Origin: Oscillospiraceae bacterium
GTDB lineage: Bacteria > Bacillota > Clostridia > Oscillospirales > QAMX01
Assembly (NCBI GenBank): GCA_015068345.1
Contig: SVKS01000009.1
Span: forward strand, 1-37,064
Length of the DNA: 37,064 bases
Reading direction: 5' to 3'
A program made the translations under genes and the position numbers. This document shows positions 9,273 to 20,314 of this stretch, piece by piece; the stretch's first letter is position 1; every line of letters starts with the position of its first letter. Under the pieces are notes generated by a model. It saw nothing but the letters and a program-made list of their open reading frames with translations, did no database searches and was not told the DNA's origin.

Positions 9273-10727
9273 TTACAACGTAATGAATGCACCGTTGCCG
9301 ATGAGGAAACGATTGCAGGTTTCTTCCTCGCTCTCGGGTACCAGTTCTTCCTTGGAAACCGGCACGCCGTCCACGGTAACGCCCGACACAAGCTCGTTTG
9401 CGATCAGGCGGCACATGGGGTGGCCTTTTGTGCCGAGGGCTTCCCCATTGACGGTGATTTCCTCAAACCGCACGTCCCGGATATCGCTATCCGCTTGGTA
9501 ACCAATCATCCGGCAGGGCACCATGGTGCGTCCGGTGTAGGCGATACGGCGGAAGATAATCCCTTCCACTCTTCCCATCTTGTCCCCCTTGATCCAGCAC
9601 ATGGGCCGGATAAAGATCTCGCAAAGCCGGGGCTCACATTGAGGATCCAGGGGTTCCCCTACCCGAATGTCTTCAAACAGCACGTCATGCACCAACGCAT
9701 CCCCGCAGGCCTGCACGTCACAGGCCATAAACAGGAAGTGGAGCACGTCACAATTCCGGAAGGTGATTCTATGCATTTCGTCGGCACAGGTTTCTGCACC
9801 GATTTCCAGGGCACGCCCCCAATCGTTCCACAGAACGCACCTTTCCACCAGAATATCTTCCACGTTGCTGTTGTTGGTCTTCATGCCGCCAACCTCGTGT
9901 CCCCCCTTGAGGACGATACAATCGTCAAAGGTACGAACGAAGCAATTGGTGATCCGCACGTCGTAGGTGTTATAAAGGTCGATCCCGTCTGCGTTGTAGC
10001 GCCATTGACCAATCACCTTGACCCCATCGATCCTATGGTTCCCGCCGCCGCCAATCTTCAAAGAGAAGCAGGGTGCATCGTGCAAAATGACGCCTTCCAC
10101 CGTTACGTCCCGGCAGTCCACCAGCAGGATGCTGTTGATGGCGCTCTGTCTGGGTACCAGGCTGGTATCGATCACACCCCGACCCATGATGCGGATCCCG
10201 TCGGCATGCTCGGCAATAACCCCACCCATCAGGCGGGCCCCGCCGGCCAGGTACAGGGTCTGCCCCGACTGCACGCGAAGCAATCCCACGTTATGGAGTC
10301 CCGGTCCGTAATAAAGCACGTTGGGATCATCCTGATCAGGCACCTGTGTCTCGGGCGGATCGAAGAAAATATGCAGGGGCTTGTGAACCCCGTTGACTTC
10401 CAGTACGTAGCTTCCGCATTTTTCCAGGGTAAACTGCAGCCGCCGCCCGTTTCGCAGGACCTTCACCCCGGCGCTTGCCGGAACCACCGACGCGCAAAAC
10501 ACGTCGAAATTCACATCCACCGTCAGGGATGCCGCTTCGTCCCCCTCAAAATGGACGTAGGAGGCCAGTTCGGTCTCGTCTATTCCCCGCTGTTTTCCCC
10601 GAAATATCTGGTTGGTTGCCATGGCGGAAAACCGAACCGGATAGACGTGCAGGCTTTCCCCCGCAAGACTGACCGAGTAATCGGTACTGACCGGCTCAAA
10701 GGGAGCCACCTGGTAGGCTTTCAGCAT
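9273..10727 (-). CDS. GH28-family (polygalacturonase-like) right-handed beta-helix glycoside hydrolase, no signal peptide
   Basis: GRGVIDTS, YNADGIDLYNTYDVRITNCFVRTFDDCIVLKGG; start MLKAYQV placed 7 nt after aggagg. Confidence 0.82.
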   Translation of the reverse strand: MLKAYQVAPFEPVSTDYSVSLAGESLHVYPVRFSAMATNQIFRGKQRGIDETELASYVHFEGDEAASLTVDVNFDVFCASVVPASAGVKVLRNGRRLQFTLEKCGSYVLEVNGVHKPLHIFFDPPETQVPDQDDPNVLYYGPGLHNVGLLRVQSGQTLYLAGGARLMGGVIAEHADGIRIMGRGVIDTSLVPRQSAINSILLVDCRDVTVEGVILHDAPCFSLKIGGGGNHRIDGVKVIGQWRYNADGIDLYNTYDVRITNCFVRTFDDCIVLKGGHEVGGMKTNNSNVEDILVERCVLWNDWGRALEIGAETCADEMHRITFRNCDVLHFLFMACDVQACGDALVHDVLFEDIRVGEPLDPQCEPRLCEIFIRPMCWIKGDKMGRVEGIIFRRIAYTGRTMVPCRMIGYQADSDIRDVRFEEITVNGEALGTKGHPMCRLIANELVSGVTVDGVPVSKEELVPESEEETCNRFLIGNGAFITL

Positions 10728-10798
10728 TTCCATTCCTCCTGTTTCCACCCAAGAAGCTATCGCTTCGCCTCGGTATGGACTCTGGATGATTTTAGATT

Positions 10799-10827
10799 AT
10801 CATACCACTTTCATAGCTTCTTGTCAA
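10799..10827 (-). promoter_or_regulatory. SigA-type promoter of the GH28 operon
   Basis: Minus strand TTGACA (10827-10822), 17-nt spacer, TATGAT (10804-10799). Confidence 0.7.
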
Positions 10828-10877
10828 ACAGAAGCGCCGTTTTTTCTAAAAGAATCCAAAGAATCTTCGGGAAACGA

Positions 10878-10906
10878 TTGAAAAAACAGGATTTATATAG
10901 TATAAT
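10878..10906 (+). promoter_or_regulatory. SigA-type promoter of tsaE-tsaB
   Basis: TTGAAA, 17 nt, TATAAT. Confidence 0.7.
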
Positions 10907-10970
10907 ACAGTGGTTCGGAAGTTTCTTCCGATTTTTACCACTACGACTTCATCAAGAGGGATCATCACCC

Positions 10971-11417
10971 ATGAATATGGAACATCACTACGCCGCATCC
11001 CCGGCTGAAACCGTCGCCCTTGGGGAATCCTTTGGCCGCCGTCTGACCGGCGGCGAGGTTTTGCTTTTGGACGGAGACCTGGGGGCAGGAAAGACTGCCT
11101 TCGTTTCCGGGGTGGCAAAGGCCCTGGGGGTCGTCTCCCGGGTCACCAGCCCCACCTTCACCATTGTCAACCGCTATACCACCGGCCGGGTTCCCCTGAC
11201 CCACTTTGACCTTTACCGTATTGCCGACCCGGAGGAGCTTTTTGAACTCGGCTGGGAGGAATACCTGGCGGAGGGAGGCGTGGTGGCAGTGGAATGGTTC
11301 CGGAACGCCGGAGAAGAGCTCCCCGAGAACCACATTCTGATCACCCTGCGCTACGAAGACGTGGGACGAAGCATCACCATCCAATCCGTCCCCCCGGAAG
11401 GAGAAACCGCATCATGA
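10971..11417 (+). CDS. tsaE: tRNA t6A modification ATPase TsaE
   Basis: [59 protein letters not shown]; lies inside a much longer spurious track ORF. Confidence 0.95.
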   Translation: MNMEHHYAASPAETVALGESFGRRLTGGEVLLLDGDLGAGKTAFVSGVAKALGVVSRVTSPTFTIVNRYTTGRVPLTHFDLYRIADPEELFELGWEEYLAEGGVVAVEWFRNAGEELPENHILITLRYEDVGRSITIQSVPPEGETAS

Positions 11418-12082
11418 CCTTACTTGCCATCGAAACCTCCGGTAAAGCCTGTTCCGCCACTGTAATCCGGGACGGGAAGGAATATACCGTATTTACCCCC
11501 ACCGCCGGTACCCACAGCGCCGCCCTGTTCCCCCACCTGGAGGAAGCTATGAAAAAGGCCGGCATTTCCCCCACCGAGCTGGATGCCGTAGCGGTCTCCG
11601 CAGGTCCCGGTTCCTTCACCGGCATCCGTATCGGAATTGCCGCCGTCAAGGGAATCGCCTGGGCCGGGGAGCTTCCCACCATGGGCATTTCCTCCCTGGA
11701 AGCATCCGCATACGCGGCCGAAACCGATGGGCCGGTAGCTTCTCTGATTGATGCCCGGCATGGGAATTTTTATTTTGCGCACTTCTTTTTTGAAGACGGC
11801 AAATGTACCCGATTGATTCCCGATCAGGTTCTCTCTGCCACGGAGATTGCCCAACTGCTTCCTGAGGGTTGTTTCCTCACCGGGGAGGGTGCCGCCCCAT
11901 TCTATGCTCTCTGTCCCGAAAAACACTTTGCCCTGCTGGATGCCCCTGCAACCTCCCTGGGGGTTGCCAAAGCCGCCCTGGCCCGGAATCCCGGGGATTT
12001 TATCCCGGCCAAGGACCTGGAAGCGGTGTACCTGCGTCCCTCCCAGGCAGAACGAACCAGAAAAGAATCCCAAAAGGTATAA
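11414..12082 (+). CDS. tsaB: tRNA t6A modification protein TsaB
   Basis: [44 protein letters not shown] overlap with tsaE. Confidence 0.94.
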   Translation: MTLLAIETSGKACSATVIRDGKEYTVFTPTAGTHSAALFPHLEEAMKKAGISPTELDAVAVSAGPGSFTGIRIGIAAVKGIAWAGELPTMGISSLEASAYAAETDGPVASLIDARHGNFYFAHFFFEDGKCTRLIPDQVLSATEIAQLLPEGCFLTGEGAAPFYALCPEKHFALLDAPATSLGVAKAALARNPGDFIPAKDLEAVYLRPSQAERTRKESQKV

Positions 12083-12121
12083 AATAAGGCTATCATGCCA
12101 TAATAAGGAAGGAATCACATT

Positions 12122-12568
12122 ATGAAGATTGCAATGGGTTGTGACCACGCCGCCGTGGAATACAAAAATCAAATCCGTGACCTGCTCCGTGCCCAGGGTC
12201 ACGAAGTCACTGACGTGGGCATTGAAGCCGGCGAAAAAGCCGATTACCCCGATATCGCTGAAAAGGTAGGCGGCCTTGTGGCCGGCGGTACCGCCGAAAA
12301 GGGTATCCTGATCTGTGGCACCGGCGTTGGTATGTCCATCGCCGCCAACAAGGTCAACGGAATCCGGGCCGCCGTGGTTTCGGAAGCTTACAGCGCCAAG
12401 CTTTGTCGCCAGCACAACGACGCCAACATTCTCTGCTTCGGTCAGCGGGTGGTGGGTATTGAAGTTGCCCTGGAACTGGTGAAGGTTTTCCTGGAAACCG
12501 AACACGAAGGCGGCCGCCACGCAGGCCGCGTGGAAAAAATCATGGCCATTGAGGGACGTCAGGCATGA
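12122..12568 (+). CDS. rpiB: Ribose 5-phosphate isomerase B (RpiB/LacAB family)
   Basis: MKIAMGCDHAAVEYKNQI, ILICGTGVGMSIAANKVNGIRAAV, NDANILCFGQRVVG. Confidence 0.94.
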   Translation: MKIAMGCDHAAVEYKNQIRDLLRAQGHEVTDVGIEAGEKADYPDIAEKVGGLVAGGTAEKGILICGTGVGMSIAANKVNGIRAAVVSEAYSAKLCRQHNDANILCFGQRVVGIEVALELVKVFLETEHEGGRHAGRVEKIMAIEGRQA

Positions 12569-13701
12569 AGTTCACCTTAGCCGCCGTCAGCCTGTTTGGG
12601 CTGGAGGGCATTACCGCCGATGAGTGTAAGCGTCTTGGTTTCGAAAACGTCCGGGCGGACACCGGCAAGGTCTTTTTCGACGGGGATTTCTCCACCATTG
12701 CCAAGGCTAACCTGTGGCTTCGCACCGCCGAGCGCATTTTGATCTACGTAGGCGGAGGCCATGTCACCACCTTTACCGAGCTTTTTGACCTGACCGCCGC
12801 CCTTCCCTGGGAGACCATCATTCCCGAATCAGGAGAATTTCCCGTGAAGGGACATACCCTGGGCTCCACCCTGCACAGCCTCCCCGATTGTCAGGCCATC
12901 ATCAAAAAGGCCATCGTCAAACGGATGCAGTCGGTTTATCACCGGGAATGGCTTCCGGAGGATGGCGAGCGCTATCAGGTACAGTTCTCCCTAATGAAGG
13001 ATGAATACGCCGTTTACATCGATACCAGCGGTGAAGGACTCCATAAACGGGGCTACCGGGCCAATGCCGGCATTGCTCCCCTGCGGGAAACCCTGGCCGC
13101 AGGCATCCTTTTGATTTCCCGTTACCGGGGTTACGAAAGTCTTTACGACCCCATGTGCGGTTCGGGTACCTTCCTGATTGAGGCCGCCCTGATTGCCACC
13201 AACCGGGCTCCCGGCCTTCAGCGAAGCTTCTCTGCCGAAAAGTGGCGCATCATGCCGGAAGACGTCTTCCCCACCGAACGCAAAGCCGCTCTGGCCGCCA
13301 TCCGGAATCTCCCCTGTCATATTGCAGGCAGCGACATCGACCCGGAGGTAGTAGCCCTGACCCTGGAAAACGCAAAAAAGGCCGGGGTGGGCAGCCTTGT
13401 GGAGGCCACCTGCCTGGCCGCCGCCAGTGTGAATGCCACCCCGGACGTTTTGATCTGCAATCCCCCCTACGGCGAGCGCATGGCCGACAAATCCCAGGCC
13501 GCAGCCGCCGCCCGCACCCTGGCTCAAATCCGGGCCGGACGCAGCTATATCATCACCTCCGACGAGCGCTTCGAGGAATTCTACAAACGCAAAGCCACCA
13601 AAAAGCGCAAATTGTACAATGGCATGATCAAGTGCCAACTTTATATGTACCTCCCCCGGGAAAAAGCCTCCGGTAAACCAGCTTCACCAGCAAGACATTA
13701 A
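12565..13701 (+). CDS. THUMP-domain class I SAM-dependent RNA methyltransferase (RlmL/YpsC-like)
   Basis: LYDPMCGSGTFLIEAALIA, DVLICNPPYGERM; ATGA overlap with rpiB. Confidence 0.9.
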   Translation: MKFTLAAVSLFGLEGITADECKRLGFENVRADTGKVFFDGDFSTIAKANLWLRTAERILIYVGGGHVTTFTELFDLTAALPWETIIPESGEFPVKGHTLGSTLHSLPDCQAIIKKAIVKRMQSVYHREWLPEDGERYQVQFSLMKDEYAVYIDTSGEGLHKRGYRANAGIAPLRETLAAGILLISRYRGYESLYDPMCGSGTFLIEAALIATNRAPGLQRSFSAEKWRIMPEDVFPTERKAALAAIRNLPCHIAGSDIDPEVVALTLENAKKAGVGSLVEATCLAAASVNATPDVLICNPPYGERMADKSQAAAAARTLAQIRAGRSYIITSDERFEEFYKRKATKKRKLYNGMIKCQLYMYLPREKASGKPASPARH

Positions 13702-13784
13702 GAGCGATTGGTAGATTTTGGGAGTATTCAAGAGATTATTCACCCTATTTCTTTTTCTTCACTCTTAATCGCTTCTTTTTGAAT

Positions 13785-13813
13785 TTGTGTTCAAGACGGG
13801 AATGGATTATTAT
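13785..13813 (+). promoter_or_regulatory. Candidate groESL promoter
   Basis: TTGTGT, 17 nt, TATTAT immediately upstream of CIRCE. Confidence 0.5.
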
Positions 13814-13821
13814 ATACCCAG

Positions 13822-13848
13822 TTAGCACTCCGGCTTTCCGAGTGCTAA
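13822..13848 (+). promoter_or_regulatory. CIRCE operator (HrcA binding site)
   Basis: Exact TTAGCACTC-N9-GAGTGCTAA upstream of groES. Confidence 0.98.
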
Positions 13849-13882
13849 TCCAACCACAAAAAACACTTCGTTTTTATATTGA

Positions 13883-15838
<1,956 letters not shown>

Positions 15839-15871
15839 TCCCATCGGCTTCCAACGTCAGTTGAATTATCC

Positions 15872-15909
15872 ACACAACCCTGCTTTTCCGGCAGGGTTGT
15901 GTTTTTTTT
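15872..15909 (+). terminator. Intrinsic terminator of groESL
   Basis: acacaaccctgc / gcagggttgtgt 12-bp stem followed by a T8 run. Confidence 0.9.
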
Positions 15910-15911
15910 AT

Positions 15912-15940
15912 TTGACACTCTTCGACATTTGTGTTACACT
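15912..15940 (+). promoter_or_regulatory. SigA-type promoter of the Ldt lipoprotein gene
   Basis: TTGACA, 17 nt, TACACT, starting directly after the groEL terminator T-tract. Confidence 0.7.
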
Positions 15941-15994
15941 TTGTGTATCTGATCGTTGCCACCTTCATCCATCGTCAAATAAGAGGAATGATTC

Positions 15995-17161
15995 ATGACA
16001 TATTTACGCCGCACCATCGCCATCTTTTTGTTTCTCGCTTCCCTTATGTCTCTTGCCGCCTGTACCCCCTCCCAATCGGCACCGACTCCTGAACAAGAGA
16101 CCAGCCAATATGAATCCGAAACACTCCCGCCCGAGTCGGAATCCGAAACCGATTCGGAATCGGAAACACTCCCGGAATCCGAATCCGAGAGTAATTCGGC
16201 GGTCGAATCCGAATGTGAAAGCGAAAGTGAATCGGAAAGCGAATCGGAATCCGCATCCGAATCGGAAAGCGAGAGTAAAAAAGAGCCCAAGAAGGAGACC
16301 ACAAAAAAGCCAACTTCTACCAAAAAGCCCACCTCCAATAAAAAGCCTGCCGATACCTCCAAGCCCGCCACAACAGAAGAAGAAAAGCCCAAGCCTCCTG
16401 CTTATAAATACATTGCCAAGGTCAATAACCAGGCCAACGTCGTCACCATCTATACATACGACGAGGATGGCAATTATACCGTACCCTACAAGGCCATGAT
16501 CTGCTCCACTGGATCAGCCACCCCCAAATCGGGTATCTACAGCCTTTCCGGCAAGTACAAATGGAAGTGGAAGGGACTTTTTGGCAATGTTTACGGCCGT
16601 TACACCACCCAGATCACCGGAAATATTCTGTTCCACTCGGTCCCCTATCTGACCAAAGGAGACAACGGCAGTTTGAAGTACGCCGAATTCGACAAGCTGG
16701 GTACCTCTGCCTCCATGGGCTGCATCCGCCTTCAGCTGAAGGACGCCCTTTGGATCTACAACAACAAATCCAACATTAAAACGGTGGAATTCTACAGTTC
16801 CGGTGATCCCGGTCCCCTGGGCAAGCCTTCTGCCCCGAAAATTTCCGGCAACGTCACTTGCCGCAACTGGGATCCCACTGATACCGATCCTGCAAGCCCC
16901 TGGCTGAATCCCCCTGCTGAAGAGCCCGATACCACCCCGGATACCGAACCGGATACCACCACCGAGGTGGAAAGCGAAACCGGGTCTGCTCCCACCACCG
17001 AGGTGGAAAGTGAGACTCCCCCGGATACTGCCCCCGCCACCTCCGAATCGGAAAGTGAAACAGAACCCGAATCCGAATCGGAATCCGAATCCGAAACCGA
17101 ATCGGAGAGTGAGTCCGAAAGCCAAACGGATTCCACTTCCTCCACCGATTCTGCCACGTAA
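15995..17161 (+). CDS. Lipoprotein with YkuD-family L,D-transpeptidase domain flanked by Ser-Glu repeat regions
   Basis: Lipobox LAAC; YkuD-like NILFHSVPY...LGTSASMGCIRLQLKDALWIY; S-E dipeptide repeats on both sides. Confidence 0.85.
   Translation: MTYLRRTIAIFLFLASLMSLAACTPSQSAPTPEQETSQYESETLPPESESETDSESETLPESESESNSAVESECESESESESESESASESESESKKEPKKETTKKPTSTKKPTSNKKPADTSKPATTEEEKPKPPAYKYIAKVNNQANVVTIYTYDEDGNYTVPYKAMICSTGSATPKSGIYSLSGKYKWKWKGLFGNVYGRYTTQITGNILFHSVPYLTKGDNGSLKYAEFDKLGTSASMGCIRLQLKDALWIYNNKSNIKTVEFYSSGDPGPLGKPSAPKISGNVTCRNWDPTDTDPASPWLNPPAEEPDTTPDTEPDTTTEVESETGSAPTTEVESETPPDTAPATSESESETEPESESESESETESESESESQTDSTSSTDSAT
16112..16276 (+). repeat. N-terminal Ser-Glu coding repeat (tccgaatcggaa-type)
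   Basis: Protein SETLPPESESETDSESETLPESESES...SESESESESESASESESES. Confidence 0.85.
17042..17122 (+). repeat. C-terminal Ser-Glu coding repeat
   Basis: Protein SESESETEPESESESESETESESESES. Confidence 0.85.
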
Positions 17162-17166
17162 AAAGG

Positions 17167-17203
17167 AACGCTTCCTCACCGCCGTGTGCGGTTTGGAAGC
17201 GTT
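17167..17203. terminator. Intrinsic terminator between convergent genes
   Basis: aacgcttcc ... ggaagcgtt with nested accgc/gcggt stem, then tttct. Confidence 0.7.
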
Positions 17204-17205
17204 TT

Positions 17206-17847
17206 CTATTTGGATATGCTTTTCGCCACCGTGACACAGAGAACCCGGTTGGCACCACTCATTTTCAAAATCCGGGCCACCTCCCCCAGGGTGCTTCCCG
17301 TGGTAACAATATCATCGACAACCAGAACTGTCTTTCCGGCAAGTTGCCCTTCCCAACGCCGATTCAAGCGGTATACGCCGTACACGTTGGCCTTCCGTTC
17401 CTTTTGGGACAAGCTACTTTGCCGCTTGTTCCGAAGATGCTTTTGCAGTATCCTGCAGTAAGGGATCCGGGTATACTTCGCCAGGCGCACGGCAATTTCT
17501 TCGCTGTGGTTCAATCCCCTGGTCAGTTTTTGCCGCCAGCGCACCGGTACGCAGGTAATATAGTCAAAGGTCAGCCCTTGCTCCGCAACAAGCGCTTCCA
17601 GGGCTTTGGCCAGGAGGTTCGCCCGGGCAGGATGCTTCCTCCGTTTCATATTCCGAAGGGTTTCCGCCAGTGGTTCTTCAAATGCAAAAACAGAAAGACA
17701 CAAATCAAAAAATTCTCCATCGGTACGATAGCACTTTGGTCGGTTCTCAAGCCGTTTTTGACACGCCTGACAATATTTTTCATTTTCACCGCCGACAATT
17801 TTCCCACATAAAGTACAAACCGGTGGATAAACAAGCCCCTTTAGCAT
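17206..17847 (-). CDS. comFC: ComF-family phosphoribosyltransferase
   Basis: PPVCTLCGKIV...YCQACQKRL zinc-finger-like cysteines, TVLVVDDIVTTGSTLGEVARIL PRPP motif; start MLKGLVYPP. Confidence 0.9.
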   Translation of the reverse strand: MLKGLVYPPVCTLCGKIVGGENEKYCQACQKRLENRPKCYRTDGEFFDLCLSVFAFEEPLAETLRNMKRRKHPARANLLAKALEALVAEQGLTFDYITCVPVRWRQKLTRGLNHSEEIAVRLAKYTRIPYCRILQKHLRNKRQSSLSQKERKANVYGVYRLNRRWEGQLAGKTVLVVDDIVTTGSTLGEVARILKMSGANRVLCVTVAKSISK

Positions 17848-17922
17848 TTTATCGCCCCCTTTACTGTATTTTACCCGTTTTTCTCTTTGAATGCAAGCCC
17901 TTCTTTCTTCAAAAACAGTTGT

Positions 17923-17951
17923 TTGCATTTTCTCATTATCTATGGTACAAT
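17923..17951 (+). promoter_or_regulatory. SigA-type promoter of recD2
   Basis: TTGCAT, 17 nt, TACAAT. Confidence 0.65.
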
Positions 17952-17982
17952 AAGAAGAATTCATCGGAAAGGAGTAGCAGAT

Positions 17983-20175
17983 ATGCAGGAAATTCGCGGT
18001 GTCATATCCGATGTGGTCTATACCAACGAGCAAAATGGCTACAGCATTGTGGAAATCGAAACCGAAGGCAACCTCCCCATGGTGGTCACCGGTACCATAC
18101 CCTTTCCGGGTGTTGGCGAAACCATTGAAGCCAAGGGGAATTTTGTAAACCATGCGGTTTATGGACAACAATTTAAGGCAACTCAGATTGTTCGCTCCTA
18201 CCCCCAGGACATGAATTCCCTGTATCTCTTCCTGGCATCCGGCTCCTTCAAGGGCATCGGCCTTGCTACCGCCCGCCGTATCATCAACACCTTTGGTACC
18301 GAATCCATCCAGATTTTAGAGAACGAACCCCATCGTTTAGCAGAAATCAAGGGGATTACTCCCAAAAAAGCCCAGGAAATTGGCGAAGGCTTCCGAAAGC
18401 ACACCGCCCTACGGGCCCTCACCGAATTTTTGGCTACCAACGGTTTGGAACCGGCCCTTGCCATGGACCTGTATCGCCGGTATGGTCAGGATGCCCTTCC
18501 CAAAATCTTATCCAATCCCTACCTGCTGATTACCCTGGATCTTTCCCATAATTTCCGGGCTGTGGACGCTCTTGCCATGAAACAGGGACTCACCACCGCC
18601 GCCCCCCAGCGCATAGATTCTGCCCTGCTTTTCCTGCTTTCGGATGCGGGCGACAGTGGACACGTGGCCCTGCCCCGGGATCTTTTGGAATCCCGGGCCT
18701 CCTCCCTTTTGGGTCTTTCCCAGGAAGATGTTTCCATCGAGCTTTCCAATGCCATCTCGGTTTTCCTGATTATCGAAGATCAGGGACTTTGCTACCTGCC
18801 CGCCTTATACAAGGCCGAATGTCATGTGGCCGAGCGACTGGCCGCCCTTGCTAAGATCCATTTTAAGGTACCCAAAGGGCTCACCCGCCTGATTGAAGAA
18901 TCCGAAGAAAGCCTGTTGGTTCATTATTCCGAACAGCAAATCACTGCTTTGCGCACCGCCGCCGAATACGGTTTGATGGTACTCACCGGCGGTCCCGGTA
19001 CCGGAAAAACCACCTCCATCCGGGGCATTATCGCTCTTCTGGAGCATTTGGGTGCCGAAGTAGCCCTGGCCGCCCCCACCGGCCGGGCCGCCAAGCGCAT
19101 GAGCGAACTGTGTGACCGGGAAGCCAAAACCATTCATCGCCTGTTGGAGGTTACGGTGGATGGGTACGGCCAGTTGGTTTTTAACCGTAATGCCACCAAT
19201 CCCCTCCCCTTCGACGTGGTCATTCTGGACGAACTCTCTATGGTAGATTTGGAGCTCATGTCCTCCCTGCTGGCCGCCCTGAAGGAAAGCGCCAGACTGA
19301 TTCTTGTGGGAGATGCTGATCAGCTTCCCTCGGTTGGTGCAGGAAACGTTTTGGCTGACATCCTGCAAAGCGGGGTCGTCCACTCGGTCCACCTGAACGA
19401 GATTTTCCGCCAAGCCCATGAAAGCCTGATCGTGGTGGGTGCACACCAAGTCAACCAGGGAATGCTCCCTCCCCTGCGGGAAAAGAAGGGTGATCTTTTC
19501 TTCCTTGGCCGCCGTACCTCCCGGGAAATGTGCGAAACCATTGTGGATCTGGTCACCAACCGTTTGCCCAACCGGATGCAGATTCCGCCGGAGGATATTC
19601 AGGTGCTTCTCCCCAACCGTCGGGATGAGGGCGGCACCGAGATGCTCAACCCTATGCTACAAGCGGCGGTCAATCCCCCCTCCCAGCACAAACGAGAAGT
19701 CAAATCCTCCTTTTCCCTGTTTCGGGAAGGAGATCGGGTGATGCAAACCGCCAACAACTACGAGCTGGAGTGGAGAAAAAACGACTCCACCGAAATGGGA
19801 ACCGGCATTTTCAACGGAGATACCGGCATCATTCTTTCCATTGATAAGGAAGCCAATCAAATGGTAATTCGCTTCGATGAGCGCACCGCCATCTACACCT
19901 TCGATATGCTGGATCAATTGGAGTTATCCTATGCTACCACAGTCCACAAAGCCCAGGGAAGTGAATATCCGGTGGTCATTTTCGGTGCAACCCTGCTCCG
20001 ATCCCGTCTTTTGAACCGGAGCCTCTTTTATACAGCCATGACCAGAGCCAAAAATATGCTGATTTTAGTTGGCCGGGAGGATTCCATTGCCACCATGGTG
20101 GAAAACAGCCGTCGTCACGAGCGCTACGGGCTTTTATCCACCCGCCTGCAGAATGCTGCAAAAGATCTTCTTTGA
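17983..20175 (+). CDS. recD2: RecD2-family ATP-dependent DNA helicase
   Basis: MQEIRGVISDVVYTNEQNGYSIVEI start with aaaggag RBS; LTGGPGTGKTTSIRGII Walker A; DVVILDELSMVDLELMSSLL; YATTVHKAQGSEYPVVIF. Confidence 0.95.
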   Translation: MQEIRGVISDVVYTNEQNGYSIVEIETEGNLPMVVTGTIPFPGVGETIEAKGNFVNHAVYGQQFKATQIVRSYPQDMNSLYLFLASGSFKGIGLATARRIINTFGTESIQILENEPHRLAEIKGITPKKAQEIGEGFRKHTALRALTEFLATNGLEPALAMDLYRRYGQDALPKILSNPYLLITLDLSHNFRAVDALAMKQGLTTAAPQRIDSALLFLLSDAGDSGHVALPRDLLESRASSLLGLSQEDVSIELSNAISVFLIIEDQGLCYLPALYKAECHVAERLAALAKIHFKVPKGLTRLIEESEESLLVHYSEQQITALRTAAEYGLMVLTGGPGTGKTTSIRGIIALLEHLGAEVALAAPTGRAAKRMSELCDREAKTIHRLLEVTVDGYGQLVFNRNATNPLPFDVVILDELSMVDLELMSSLLAALKESARLILVGDADQLPSVGAGNVLADILQSGVVHSVHLNEIFRQAHESLIVVGAHQVNQGMLPPLREKKGDLFFLGRRTSREMCETIVDLVTNRLPNRMQIPPEDIQVLLPNRRDEGGTEMLNPMLQAAVNPPSQHKREVKSSFSLFREGDRVMQTANNYELEWRKNDSTEMGTGIFNGDTGIILSIDKEANQMVIRFDERTAIYTFDMLDQLELSYATTVHKAQGSEYPVVIFGATLLRSRLLNRSLFYTAMTRAKNMLILVGREDSIATMVENSRRHERYGLLSTRLQNAAKDLL

Positions 20176-20200
20176 AGGTCACTCACAATCACACAAATTG

Positions 20201-20240
20201 AAGGATCTTGTTGAATTTCTCTTGTTTCAACAAGATCCTT
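20201..20240 (+). terminator. Intrinsic terminator after recD2
   Basis: Perfect 15-bp stem aaggatcttgttgaa / ttcaacaagatcctt followed by a T-rich tract. Confidence 0.65.
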
Positions 20241-20314
20241 CCCTATTTTATATATTTTTTGTTGCTCAATTTGTATCTTTTGGCATCACCTCTCAACATG
20301 CTTAAAATTTCCTC

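Noticed and set aside
7311-11417. 1368-aa plus-strand ORF in the track
   Set aside because: It is in-register antisense to three minus-strand genes (7539, 8388 and 9273 are all in the same mod-3 register), then runs into tsaE in the same frame. It stays open only because those genes avoid TTA/CTA/TCA codons; the real product is TsaE from 10971.
13702-13780. Terminator after the RNA methyltransferase gene
   Set aside because: agcgatt...aatcgct plus T-run can pair, but the ~57-nt loop and short stem make it weak.
16112-17122. Possible CRISPR or intergenic repeat array at the tccgaatcggaa repeats
   Set aside because: Repeats are in frame and encode Ser-Glu dipeptides within a lipoprotein; there are no unique spacers of uniform length.
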